Below, one piece after another: positions 14,449-22,013 of a DNA stretch of 25,618 nucleotides (its first letter is position 1; every line of letters begins with the position of its first letter). Made by a program: the position numbers and the translations under genes. Under the pieces are notes generated by a model. That model was not told the DNA's origin and made no database searches. It worked only from the letters and a program-made list of their open reading frames with translations. This DNA is from CAYTSA01 sp964440345 (GTDB taxonomy: Bacteria; Desulfobacterota; Desulfovibrionia; Desulfovibrionales; Desulfovibrionaceae). Location of the stretch: NCBI GenBank assembly GCA_964440345.1, contig CAYTSA010000053.1:1-25618 (forward strand). The letters are read 5' to 3'.

Positions 14449-14476
14449 GCGCTCCTGGCTGGTGAGCCGGGGGCGC
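14449..14476 (+). terminator. Hairpin downstream of katG
   Basis: GCGCTCCTGGCT (14449-14460) pairs with AGCCGGGGGCGC (14465-14476) over 12 bp, with two G-U wobbles and loop GGTG. Only a short T stretch (GATGTTT) follows, so it is a moderate intrinsic terminator for perR-katG. Confidence 0.55.
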
Positions 14477-14490
14477 GATGTTTGGGGTAT

Positions 14491-14726
14491 GAGAGCATTT
14501 TACCATTGAAAACGTGTAGATGCTCTTAGTACGTGGAGCAGTATGTTGTTACCATCCTGCTCCGGCTGCTTCGCAGCCTGGCCCCTTCCGCGCAGAGCGC
14601 GGCTGTGGCCGTTCTTATAACTTCGCGCAACAAGATGTTACCCCTTTTGTGCTCTCAGAAATATGCATATTCCTGAAACAATGCGACATTGTTTCAGAAG
14701 CCTTGTCTCAACGCGAAAACGTCCTA
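14491..14726 (-). repeat. Dispersed hairpin element, copy D/E (enlarged by about 130 bp)
   Basis: On the minus strand the first module starts with TAGGACGTTTTCGCGTTG at 14726 and contains CTGAAACAATG / CATTGTTTCAG (about 14675-14698). The second module (GAGCATCTACACG ... GGTAAAATGCTC, 14525 to 14493) is a close match to the second module of copy A in the same order and orientation. Between them lie about 130 extra bases with several hairpins (GGAGCAG/CTGCTCC at 14532-14560, GGCTGC/GCAGCC near 14564, CCGCGC/GCGCGG near 14588). The leading TAG (14724-14726) is the stop codon of the antitoxin gene. Confidence 0.78.
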
Positions 14727-15077
14727 GAATTCGTCTGTATCCAGCCGCAATTGTTCCGGCTCTACGCCAAAGGCGTCGGCCAGACGCAGGCGGGTCGAGT
14801 AGCGCAAGCCGCTTTTTCGCTGTTCCAGTTGGGCATATGCCGACTGTGTTACGCCCATTCGCCTGGCAATTTCAGCTTGAGTCAAGCCAAGGTGCTCCCT
14901 CCAGGCCCGGACAATTCCCTTGTCTTCCAATACAGCAAGCTTGACGACCTCGTTGGGGAGCGTCACATCTTCGTCAGGGCGTTCCTGTCCGGCCATATAC
15001 AGTTCATAGGGAACCAGGACATACAGGGGTGCGCCGTCCGGGCCGTTGACTATCTGATGCTCAGTATGTGCGTTCAT
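14724..15077 (-). CDS. XRE-family antitoxin (HigA-like)
   Basis: The protein has 117 residues. The first half (about 1-55) contains YVLVPYELYMAGQ and an acidic stretch likely to contact the toxin. The second half is a Cro/CI helix-turn-helix: IVRAWREHLGLTQAEIARRM as helices 1-2, then GVTQSAYAQLEQRKSGLR as recognition helix and beyond. The gene overlaps the end of the toxin gene by 17 bp, so the pair is co-translated in toxin-first order, as in higBA. By family knowledge it should neutralise the toxin and, with it, repress the shared promoter. Its TAG stop is the first triplet of repeat copy D/E. The resident partner and the DNA site cannot be proved from sequence alone. Confidence 0.9.
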   Translation of the reverse strand: MNAHTEHQIVNGPDGAPLYVLVPYELYMAGQERPDEDVTLPNEVVKLAVLEDKGIVRAWREHLGLTQAEIARRMGVTQSAYAQLEQRKSGLRYSTRLRLADAFGVEPEQLRLDTDEF

Positions 15078-15318
15078 CCCGTTTCTTAACCTCTTCTATT
15101 TGTACGACAACTGGTGACTTGCTCGTTTTCAAAGTAAAAATGACTCGGTAGCGGCCCACCCGTAGACGGTGTTCCGGCCGTCCTGTTAAGGCTTTTACAT
15201 TGCGGCAGTCCGGCCACAGAGGTAACTCGTCCACACGAGCACTCACCGCGGCCTGGTCCTTTTTGGGCAACCTGGCAAATTGCTTTGCTGCTTTCATGGT
15301 CCAGATTACGGTCGCCAT
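15061..15318 (-). CDS. RelE/ParE-superfamily toxin (HigB-like)
   Basis: The protein has 85 residues with the RelE-type pattern: an N-terminal strand ending in TMKAAKQFARLPKKDQAAV (helix 1), a second helix, then RLRVGRYRVIFTL and a final VVVQIEEVKKRDERTY. The basic residues in LRVGRYR and the C-terminal KKRDERTY place fit ribosome-dependent mRNA interferases, while ParE members instead hit gyrase; which of the two it is cannot be decided here. The ATG has no SD, and the only good -35 box (TTGACA) lies so close that the mRNA may be nearly leaderless. It overlaps the antitoxin gene by 17 bp. The upstream sequence is strikingly AT-rich compared with the gene. Confidence 0.88.
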   Translation of the reverse strand: MATVIWTMKAAKQFARLPKKDQAAVSARVDELPLWPDCRNVKALTGRPEHRLRVGRYRVIFTLKTSKSPVVVQIEEVKKRDERTY

Positions 15319-15323
15319 GTCAA

Positions 15324-15352
15324 AAAATAATTTTTTATAATATTTTTGTCAA
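15324..15352 (-). promoter_or_regulatory. Possible promoter of the toxin-antitoxin pair
   Basis: On the minus strand, TTGACA (15347-15352) is 17 bp from TATTTT (15324-15329) in a very AT-rich stretch (15319-15370). The inverted motifs TTTTATA / TATAAAA around it could be the autoregulatory operator. The -10 is imperfect and would place the start almost on the toxin ATG. Confidence 0.35.
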
Positions 15353-15370
15353 TAAAATAGTATAAAAGCT

Positions 15371-15624
15371 TATGATGGCTCCTCCTCTCCAAAACAAGGC
15401 CAGCAGTTTGATAGGTAAGCAGCCGCTCCAGGATGTAGCGGCGCGAGCGAAGCGAGCGGGAGTGAAGCTGAAGAGGGCGGCGTGAGAGGCAGGGCTGCGG
15501 CAGCCTGGTCCCCGGAGCCGCGAAGCGGGCGCAGAGGGCAGGCGTCAAATGGAAATTGCACAGTTCCCCGCACGCAACGCGCCTGGCGCTTGGTGTGCGG
15601 CTGAAGGGTTTAGATGAGAAAGCT
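15371..15624. other. GC-rich intergenic stretch, no supported gene
   Basis: This stretch is rich in short inverted motifs (GCGAGCGAAGCGAGC near 15443-15460, GGAGCCGCGAAGCGGGCGC near 15513-15532). An ORF on the minus strand crosses it, but its translation is Arg/Leu/Ser-rich, has no motif and lacks an SD. The GCAGCCTGG phrase also occurs in the insertion inside repeat copy D/E (about 14572). It looks like non-coding, possibly repeat-derived sequence. Confidence 0.5.
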
Positions 15625-15656
15625 AAAAAGGGACTCACGATTTCTCGTAAGTCCCT
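15625..15656 (-). terminator. Intrinsic terminator of tRNA-Ser
   Basis: AGGGACTCACGA (15629-15640) pairs with TCGTAAGTCCCT (15645-15656) with one mismatch and loop TTTC. On the minus strand the stem is followed by five T residues (15629 to 15625), 7 bases past the tRNA 3' end. Confidence 0.85.
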
Positions 15657-15662
15657 GAAATA

Positions 15663-15756
15663 TGGCGGAGAGGGAGAGATTCGAACTCTCGATAGAGGTC
15701 TACCCCCTATACTCGCTTAGCAGGCGAGCTCCTTCGGCCGACTCGGACACCTCTCC
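15663..15756 (-). tRNA. tRNA-Ser (anticodon GCU)
   Basis: On the minus strand the 94-nt sequence begins GGAGAGG and ends CCTCTCC-G-CCA, so the acceptor stem is seven pairs and the CCA is encoded. The anticodon arm is CTCGC-CTGCTAA-GCGAG, giving anticodon GCU, which reads AGC and AGU serine codons. A long variable arm (TATAGGGGGTAGACCTCTA region) marks it as a class II tRNA, and the T arm GAGAGTTCGAATCTCTC is normal. Confidence 0.97.
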
Positions 15757-15808
15757 GTGCTTCTGTCTGAACCAAACGCTTCTCTAGCGACGGCAAACAA
15801 ACTCCTTT

Positions 15809-15836
15809 TCTAAACTTCCCGTCCTTATTGTGTCAA
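15809..15836 (-). promoter_or_regulatory. Sigma-70 promoter of tRNA-Ser
   Basis: On the minus strand, TTGACA (15831-15836) and TTTAGA (15809-15814) are spaced by 16 bp. The predicted start near 15802 leaves a leader of about 45 nt before the tRNA 5' end. Confidence 0.6.
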
Positions 15837-15964
15837 GCAAATATTCGCCAAACATGACAATCCTGAAAGGCTTGGCGTGGAGTCTTTTATTTAGCGGGTA
15901 TTTGTATTAGGACCCTGAGGAGCCGGCGCTACAGTAACAGCCGGCGCCCTTTTCAGGAGAGATT

Positions 15965-17197
15965 ATGACGATTGTATCGTATATATCACGTTTGTCCGGC
16001 CATCCTGCCGCGGAAAAGTTTCCCCGCGCCGTGTCCATTCTCGGCTCCACAGGCTCCATAGGCGTGAATGCGCTCAAGGTGGTGGACGAACACCCCGAGC
16101 TTTTTACTGTGGCTGCGCTGGCTGGCGCCCGGAACGTCAAGCTGCTGGCCGAACAGGCGGCACACTACCGGCCCCAGTATCTGGGCGTTCTGACCGAGGA
16201 GGGCGTGGCTGAGCTGGCCGACAGGCTGGTGGCGTTGGCGCCGGACGGCTATATGCCCGAAATCGTTTACGGGCCTGACGGGTATACCGAAATTGCCGCT
16301 CTGGACGAGCCGGACATTGTCCTGGCCGCCCAGGTGGGGGCTGCGGGCCTGGCGCCTGCGCTGGTGGCCACGCACGCCGGCAAGATCATCGCCCTGGCCA
16401 ATAAGGAGGCCCTGGTCATGGCCGGGGGCTTGTTCCGCAAGGCCTGCGCTGCGTCCGGGGCTGTAATTTTGCCGGTGGATTCCGAGCACAATGCGCTGTT
16501 TCAGGGGCTTGTGGGCCATGCCGAAGACCGCATCCGCAAGCTCATTCTCACGGCGTCGGGCGGGCCCTTCCGCGGCCGCACGCCGGCTCAGCTGGCCAAC
16601 GTCACGCCTGAAGACGCCTTGAAGCATCCAAACTGGTCCATGGGCGCAAAAATAAGCATAGACTCCGCCACGCTGATGAATAAAGGGCTGGAGGTCATCG
16701 AAGCGCATCATCTCTACGGTCTGGACGCCAGCCGGCTGGACGTGGTGGTCCACCCCCAGTCCATTGTGCATTCACTGGTGGAGTATTGCGACGGCTCCAT
16801 GCTTGCCCACCTTGGTCCGCCGGACATGCGCATTCCCATAGCCTATTGCCTGGGCTGGCCCTCGCGCATGCAGCTGTCCCTGCCTTCGCTGAACCTGGCT
16901 GAAGCCGGGAAACTAACCTTTGAAGAACCGGACATGCACACCTTCCCCTGCCTTGCCTGGGCCATGGCCTGTCTGGAGGAAGAAGACAACGGCCCGCCAG
17001 TGGTCTTGAACGCCGCCAATGAAGCCGCCGTGCAATTGTTTCTGGATCGCAAGATATCTTTTCCTGACATTCCGCGGCTTGTGGGTCTGGCTCTGGACAG
17101 CTATACTGGCCCCTCGCCTAAAGGCTACGATGACATTATGGCTCTGGACGCCATGATCCGCGAAACGACCGAAGAACAGGCAAAGGCGATGAAATGA
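15965..17197 (+). CDS. dxr: 1-deoxy-D-xylulose 5-phosphate reductoisomerase
   Basis: This enzyme makes 2-C-methyl-D-erythritol 4-phosphate from DXP with NADPH, the second step of the MEP isoprenoid pathway, in the cytoplasm. The NADPH loop GSTGSIG is at 27-33. Downstream are the family markers NKEAL, PVDSEHNALFQ (metal-binding Asp and Glu), TASGGPFRGR and KHPNWSMGAKISIDSATLMN (catalytic loop and metal site), and the C-terminal helical domain with NAANEAAV. The length of 410 residues is slightly above the usual 385-400 because of a short N-terminal extension. AGGAG lies 6 bases before the ATG. rseP starts 46 bp after the stop, an arrangement common in proteobacteria (dxr-rseP). Confidence 0.98.
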   Translation: MTIVSYISRLSGHPAAEKFPRAVSILGSTGSIGVNALKVVDEHPELFTVAALAGARNVKLLAEQAAHYRPQYLGVLTEEGVAELADRLVALAPDGYMPEIVYGPDGYTEIAALDEPDIVLAAQVGAAGLAPALVATHAGKIIALANKEALVMAGGLFRKACAASGAVILPVDSEHNALFQGLVGHAEDRIRKLILTASGGPFRGRTPAQLANVTPEDALKHPNWSMGAKISIDSATLMNKGLEVIEAHHLYGLDASRLDVVVHPQSIVHSLVEYCDGSMLAHLGPPDMRIPIAYCLGWPSRMQLSLPSLNLAEAGKLTFEEPDMHTFPCLAWAMACLEEEDNGPPVVLNAANEAAVQLFLDRKISFPDIPRLVGLALDSYTGPSPKGYDDIMALDAMIRETTEEQAKAMK

Positions 17198-17243
17198 GCT
17201 GGTGCGCCTTTGCTTGCTACTTTCTGAAATATATGGAGAAGAT

Positions 17244-18326
17244 ATGCAGTTTTTAATTAGTGCGGCGGCCATTGCCCTGGTGCTAGGAATGCTCATTTGT
17301 TTTCACGAGCTGGGCCATTTTCTCGTTGCCCGGGCCATGGGCGTGGGCGTTCCTGTGTTTTCTTTTGGATTCGGCCCGGTGCTGGCCAAGTTTCGCACCC
17401 GCAATACAGAGTACCGGCTCTCGGCCGTGCCCTTGGGCGGTTTTGTGCAGTTGGTGGGCGAGCAAGAAGGCGACGAACCGCCGGAAGGGTATACAGAAAA
17501 GCATATGTTCAACAAGCGCCCAGCCTGGCAGCGGATGCTTGTGGTGGCGGCTGGACCGGTGTTCAATTTTGTGCTCGCACTGCTTATCTACTGGGGCCTT
17601 TTCATGGCGCATGGGCAAACAGAGCTTTTGCCTGTCATCGGCGAGGTGGATGACAACAGCCCGGCCCAGGCCGCCGGCTTGCAGTCCGGGGATCAGATTC
17701 TTTCCATCAACGCTCAGAATATCGAATATTGGCGAAATCTTGCCGCGGTCATCCACAACAGCGAGGGGGAAACCCTGCAGCTACGCGTGGAGCGAGGCGG
17801 GCAGATTTTGCCTATGCAGGTAACGCCGGAGCTGCGGGTGCATAAAAATCTGTTTGGCGAGGACGTGAAAACCCCGCTCATCGGCATCCGCCCCGCCCAG
17901 GAGGAGGTGACCATCCCACTGAATCTGGCCCAGGCGTTTACAGCCGGCGTGCAGCAGACATGGAGCATCATCTCATTGACGTTTCAGGGGATCATTAAGC
18001 TTATTGAACGGGTGGTGCCCCTGGAGACTGTGGGCGGCCCCATCATGATAGCGGAGCTGGTCCACAAGCAGACCCGGGAAGGCCTGACTCACGTGCTGGC
18101 GCTGACAGCGCTCATCAGCGTGAACCTGGGGTTGTTGAACCTGATGCCCATTCCCGTGTTGGACGGCGGACATATCCTCTTTTTCGGTATAGAGGCCGTC
18201 ACCCGCCGGCCAGTGAACAGGCGCGTGCAGGAAGTCACCACCAAAATTGGCCTGGCGCTGCTGATCACTTTAATGGCCCTGGCTGTGTACAATGACATTG
18301 TCCGCATCTTCACTCCAGAATCCTGA
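17244..18326 (+). CDS. rseP: Site-2 intramembrane zinc protease RseP (RIP metalloprotease)
   Basis: The protein has 360 residues from the ATG preceded by GGAGA at 6 bases; a GTG at 17202 has no SD and is rejected. The zinc motif HELGH lies in the first membrane helix (CFHELGHFLVARAMGVGV), and the third zinc ligand comes from NLMPIPVLDGGH near the C-terminus. A single PDZ domain lies between (around residues 115-190: VIGEVDDNSPAQAAGLQSGDQI). Four membrane segments are expected. In E. coli the family cleaves the anti-sigma factor RseA and leftover signal peptides; the substrate here is unknown. There is one PDZ domain where E. coli RseP has two. The 3' end overlaps the tsaB start by 35 bp. Confidence 0.95.
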   Translation: MQFLISAAAIALVLGMLICFHELGHFLVARAMGVGVPVFSFGFGPVLAKFRTRNTEYRLSAVPLGGFVQLVGEQEGDEPPEGYTEKHMFNKRPAWQRMLVVAAGPVFNFVLALLIYWGLFMAHGQTELLPVIGEVDDNSPAQAAGLQSGDQILSINAQNIEYWRNLAAVIHNSEGETLQLRVERGGQILPMQVTPELRVHKNLFGEDVKTPLIGIRPAQEEVTIPLNLAQAFTAGVQQTWSIISLTFQGIIKLIERVVPLETVGGPIMIAELVHKQTREGLTHVLALTALISVNLGLLNLMPIPVLDGGHILFFGIEAVTRRPVNRRVQEVTTKIGLALLITLMALAVYNDIVRIFTPES

Positions 18327-19101
18327 CGGCTTGTTGCTCTGCCTGAACGGGGCTGAGGAAAAGCTGCAGTTTGTGCTGGCGGACATCGCAGAGCCGGCAA
18401 TCCCCCGTGTGTTTCAGCAGTGGACCGCGCCGGGCAAAACCATGCAATTGCTTGCGCCAGCCCTGGACGCGGCTGTGCGTCAGATAGATGCGTCCACCGC
18501 CGACATACGCCGCCTTGCCTGCGTTCGCGGCCCCGGCAGTTTTACGGGGCTGCGGGTGGCCATGGCCACAGCTATGGGGCTGGCCGCCGCCACAGGCGCA
18601 GACGTCGCCGGTCTGGAGTATCTTCCCCTTCTGGCCCGGCGGCCGGCCGCTGTGGCCCGGACTCTGGGCGTTGGCGGCGCGGTCTGGGTTCTTGTGCACG
18701 CCAGGCGAGCCCAGGTGTACCTGCAGGGCTTTTGCGTGGACCAGGAGGCGCCTGAGCCCCTGGGCCCGGCCGAGGCGGTTTCTGTTGACGCCGCCGTGAC
18801 ACGCATTCTGTCCGGTCCACGGCCTTGCGTCGCTTGCGGCTCCGGCCTTGTGCGCAACCCCGCCGCCTTAGCTGAACCGCTGCTACGTCAGTCTGTCTCC
18901 CTTTTACCTTCTGTGTTCAACACGCCGGACGCAGACAGCTTGCTCCAGGCTGCGGCCGGGGCGGCGTATGGCCAGGAGCCTGTAGACCCACTGTATCTGT
19001 GCGCTTCAGACGCAGAAGAGAACCTGGACGCCATTGCTGCTTCCCGGGGCCTAGACCCTGGCGCCGCCCGGCGCCGTCTGGAACACTTGCGCCGCTTGTA
19101 A
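18292..19101 (+). CDS. tsaB: tRNA t6A-modification protein TsaB
   Basis: TsaB is the inactive Gcp-like partner of TsaD, needed with TsaC/TsaD/TsaE for threonylcarbamoyl-adenosine at position 37 of ANN-decoding tRNAs. The protein has 269 residues. The family signature RGPGSFTGLRVAMATAMGLA lies near 80-100, in the actin-like ATPase fold, and the C-terminal half is divergent and Ala-rich. The ATG overlaps rseP by 35 bp, so translation is probably coupled; a somewhat later start inside rseP is possible because no clear SD is seen. No tsaD or tsaE is in the window. The stop is 16 bp before the sigma-54 promoter of flagellin. Confidence 0.93.
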   Translation: MTLSASSLQNPDGLLLCLNGAEEKLQFVLADIAEPAIPRVFQQWTAPGKTMQLLAPALDAAVRQIDASTADIRRLACVRGPGSFTGLRVAMATAMGLAAATGADVAGLEYLPLLARRPAAVARTLGVGGAVWVLVHARRAQVYLQGFCVDQEAPEPLGPAEAVSVDAAVTRILSGPRPCVACGSGLVRNPAALAEPLLRQSVSLLPSVFNTPDADSLLQAAAGAAYGQEPVDPLYLCASDAEENLDAIAASRGLDPGAARRRLEHLRRL

Positions 19102-19117
19102 TCTTTGGCGTTTTTCT

Positions 19118-19133
19118 TGGCATTTCCTTTGCA
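19118..19133 (+). promoter_or_regulatory. Sigma-54 promoter upstream of flagellin
   Basis: TGGCAT-TTCCT-TTGCA has the invariant GG (19119-19120) and GC (19131-19132) at the correct 12-base spacing and matches TGGCACG-N4-TTGCW in 14 or so places. It lies about 170 bp before the fliC ATG, giving a leader of about 160 nt. A sigma-54 dependent activator such as FlrC/FleQ-type is implied but not present in the window. Confidence 0.8.
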
Positions 19134-19305
19134 TTTATCTGCCTGACGACTCCCCCCCGGCAGAAGTTTCCCCCTGTGCGGCCGCCAGGCGTGAAAGCTC
19201 CGGCGGGGCGTCGCTACGAACAGGTGAATAGCCGTCAGGCTGTGCGGAGCAGTTGCGTCCGTCGGACGGCAGGGAAGCCGGAACGACATTCAAGGAGGAA
19301 ACGCC

Positions 19306-20202
19306 ATGTCCATGGTAATCAATCACAACTTGATGGCGATGAACGCCACCAGGAACTTGCAACAATCATATGGCAATCTGGGTACTTCGGTGCGCCGTTT
19401 GTCGTCTGGTCTGCGTATCGGCACAGCGGCGGACGACGCGGCCGGGCTGGCCATTCGCGAGCTGATGCGCTCGGACATCGCATCCCTGAACCAGGGGGTG
19501 CGCAACGCCAACGACGCCATTTCCATGATTCAGACGGCGGACGGCGCGCTCAGCGTTATCGACGAAAAACTCATTCGGATGAAGGAGCTGGCCGAACAGG
19601 CCGCCACAGGCACGTACAACTCTGACCAGCGTCTGATCATTGACTCTGAGTATCAGGCCATGGCTTCGGAGATCACCCGTATCGCCAACGCCACGGACTT
19701 TAACGGCATTTACCTTCTCAACGGGAACTTGTCCGCAGAAGGGCAGCACGACGGCTCCAATCTGCAATCCACTGGCGAACTGAAAGTGCACTTTGGCACG
19801 CTCAACGACTCCGCCGAAGACTACTATTACATCCAGATCAACAACTCCACGGCTTCGGCTCTGGGCGTGGGCAACCAGGCGGCTACGGACCAAGCGGGGT
19901 ACTCCATCTCCACCCAGCAGGCGGCCCAGGAAGCCCTGGTCGGTCTGCGCGACGCCATTGTGTCCAAGGATAACATCCGGGCCAAGCTGGGCGCCTTGCA
20001 GAACCGGCTGGACAACACCATCACCAACCTGCGCATCCAGGCTGAGAACTTGCAGGCGGCGGAGTCCCGGATTTCCGACGTGGACGTGTCTGCAGAAATG
20101 ACAGAATTTGTGCGGCAACAGATTCTTACGCAGTCCGCCGTGGCCATGCTCTCCCAGGCAAACTCCTTGCCGCGGATGGCCATGCAATTGATTGGCGGGT
20201 AA
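19306..20202 (+). CDS. fliC: Flagellin
   Basis: The protein has 298 residues. The N-terminal flagellin domain (about 1-140) starts SMVINHNLMAMNATRNL and includes RLSSGLRIGTAADDAAGLAI, and the C-terminal domain (about 215-298) ends in SQANSLPRMAMQLIGG. The central part (about 145-215) is short, so the outer D2/D3 domains are largely absent, as in other flagellins of sulfate-reducing bacteria. It contains several Ser/Thr/Asn residues that could be glycosylated. AGGAGG is 6-7 bases before the ATG. Expression is probably driven by the sigma-54 promoter at 19118. The subunit is exported by the flagellar type III apparatus and capped by FliD, whose gene follows. Confidence 0.97.
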   Translation: MSMVINHNLMAMNATRNLQQSYGNLGTSVRRLSSGLRIGTAADDAAGLAIRELMRSDIASLNQGVRNANDAISMIQTADGALSVIDEKLIRMKELAEQAATGTYNSDQRLIIDSEYQAMASEITRIANATDFNGIYLLNGNLSAEGQHDGSNLQSTGELKVHFGTLNDSAEDYYYIQINNSTASALGVGNQAATDQAGYSISTQQAAQEALVGLRDAIVSKDNIRAKLGALQNRLDNTITNLRIQAENLQAAESRISDVDVSAEMTEFVRQQILTQSAVAMLSQANSLPRMAMQLIGG

Positions 20203-20224
20203 AGAAAAGAACTGAGGCGCCGAT

Positions 20225-20314
20225 ATGAACAGACAGGGGCCGGTCCGGTTGACGCTGGACGCATCCGGGTCGGCGGCGGGCGCAGGAGCCCGCAAAGGCG
20301 AAAACAATGGCTGA
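20225..20314 (+). CDS. Possible 29-residue ORF overlapping the fliD start
   Basis: An ATG with GAGG about 8 bases upstream opens a 29-codon frame (MNRQGPVRLTLDASGSAAGA, then a basic-acidic end) whose TGA at 20312 overlaps the fliD ATG at 20307. Such an arrangement could couple fliD translation to this leader. The composition is ordinary and no family is known; it may be chance. Confidence 0.35.
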   Translation: MNRQGPVRLTLDASGSAAGAGARKGENNG

Positions 20315-22013
20315 CTATCTTTCAGGACAAATATCCTTCGCGGGGTTGGGCTCAGGCACAGACTTCCAGACGATGATCGACCAGCTCATCGAGGTGGAGT
20401 CTATCCAGAAACAGCGCCTGGAGCTCTGGAAGTCCGAATGGAACGCCAAGGTGGAGGGGTTTCAGGAGCTGAATACAAAAATGCTCAGCCTGAAAACCAC
20501 CATGGACGGCATGGACACGCTGAACGAGTTCATGGTCAAGTCCACCAACGTGAGCAACAGCGACGTGCTCACCGCTACGTCTGACAGCGACGCCGAGGCC
20601 GGAACCCACTCTGTGGAAATCAACCAGCTGGCGCAGAACGCCGTCATCACCGGCTCATCAGGCTTTGCCGAAAAAACTGAAGTGGTGAACAGCTCCGGCG
20701 GAACAGAAAACTTTGTCTACACATACGCCGGCACAGACCATTCCGTCAGTGTAGCCAACAGCGTTACCCTGGAGGGCCTGCGGGACCTCATTAACAAGGA
20801 CGCCAACAACCCTGGCGTCCGGGCCTCGATTATTTCTGACGGAGACCAGTACTATTTGCAACTGCGGGGCTTGGATCAGGGCGACGACAACACGCTGACG
20901 TTCAACGCGGCCTCGTCCACCATGACCAACGCTGCTTTTAACGACGCGGCTGACTTCGAAGTCACCCAGGTTAACCAGAGCGCCCAGATACGGGTGGACG
21001 GCTGGCCAGTGGCGGACTGGATAAGCGTGGACAGCAACTCAGTGGACGAAGTAATTGAAGGCGTTACCTTGAATCTTAAGGACGTCACCAGCGGAACTCC
21101 GATTCAAGTGACCGTCAACAACGACACCGCGGCAATTAAAGAAAACATTCGGACCTTTGTTGACCAGGTCAATGAAGTCAGGAGCATGATCAAAACCCTG
21201 ACTGAGTATGACGACGTTGAGAAAAAGGGATCCGTGCTTACAGGGAACTACGGCATTCAGCTAATTTCCTCGAAACTGAAAGACGCAACTGCTTCCATAG
21301 GCGTCGGGTTTGAACGCTATAACGCCGTCACCCAACTGGGCGACAAGATATCCGCCCTTTCCCAAATGGGCATAAGGACGGACGCGGAAACAGCCTCGCC
21401 CACCAACGGCCTGCTCGTCATAGACGAGGAAGAGCTTGACCAGGCTTTGTCCGACTACCCTGACGAAGTGGCGGAAATGTTTGCCGCCAATGGCATAGGG
21501 GCCACCGCCACCAATGACTTTAGCTACTCGGACTACGTTTCAGGCATTACAGAACCTGGAACGTATGACGTGGCGTATTCCATGGACGCCTCTGGAAACA
21601 TCATATCCGGCACGGCGCTTATAGACGGCCAGCAGGCCATTGTGGACAACAACGGCAAAACCCTGACTTCAATGCTCGGAGACAGCCGCGGTATTGTGAT
21701 CCGGGTGAACAACACCGCCCAAGGTTCTTACAGCGGCGAAGTGCGGCTTAAGCAAGGAAAGGCCGGCGAAATTTCTGATCTCCTTAGTATGTTGACAGAT
21801 GCTCAAGACGGCCCTTTGGCTATCTTGGAAGAGAACTATTACGGCATCATGGAGAACATAGACAAGAAGATTGAGCGGGAGGACAACCGTCTGGAGCGCA
21901 TGCGCAGGACGTTGATGGATAAGTTTTCCCGGCTGGACACAACCTTGAACTACTATGACAACCTCTCAACATCGTTGTCGAACCAGATCGGCCAGCTTGT
22001 CCCGGTCTCATAG
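20307..22013 (+). CDS. fliD: Flagellar filament cap protein FliD (HAP2)
   Basis: The protein has 568 residues. It forms the cap at the filament tip that folds flagellin into place and is exported by the flagellar type III machinery. The N-terminal domain has the FliD start (ISFAGLGSGTDFQTMIDQLIEVE) and a helical coiled coil with VEGFQELNTKMLSL. The middle (about 90-420) is the beta-rich head with flagellin-like hook and FliD_C modules, and the end (about 505-568) is helical (IDKKIEREDNRLERMRRTLMDKFSRLDTTL). The ATG has AAAGGCG about 9 bases upstream. It follows flagellin by about 104 bp and is followed by fliS after 119 bp, a common order. The TAG stop is the first triplet of repeat copy F. 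Confidence 0.96.
   Translation: MADYLSGQISFAGLGSGTDFQTMIDQLIEVESIQKQRLELWKSEWNAKVEGFQELNTKMLSLKTTMDGMDTLNEFMVKSTNVSNSDVLTATSDSDAEAGTHSVEINQLAQNAVITGSSGFAEKTEVVNSSGGTENFVYTYAGTDHSVSVANSVTLEGLRDLINKDANNPGVRASIISDGDQYYLQLRGLDQGDDNTLTFNAASSTMTNAAFNDAADFEVTQVNQSAQIRVDGWPVADWISVDSNSVDEVIEGVTLNLKDVTSGTPIQVTVNNDTAAIKENIRTFVDQVNEVRSMIKTLTEYDDVEKKGSVLTGNYGIQLISSKLKDATASIGVGFERYNAVTQLGDKISALSQMGIRTDAETASPTNGLLVIDEEELDQALSDYPDEVAEMFAANGIGATATNDFSYSDYVSGITEPGTYDVAYSMDASGNIISGTALIDGQQAIVDNNGKTLTSMLGDSRGIVIRVNNTAQGSYSGEVRLKQGKAGEISDLLSMLTDAQDGPLAILEENYYGIMENIDKKIEREDNRLERMRRTLMDKFSRLDTTLNYYDNLSTSLSNQIGQLVPVS

Noticed and set aside
15306..15638. 110-residue minus-strand ORF between the toxin and tRNA genes
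   Set aside because: Arg/Leu/Ser-rich, no SD, and it covers GC-rich inverted motifs, so it looks non-coding.
19366..20307. 313-residue antisense ORF opposite flagellin
   Set aside because: It is a shadow of fliC, with no SD and no motif.
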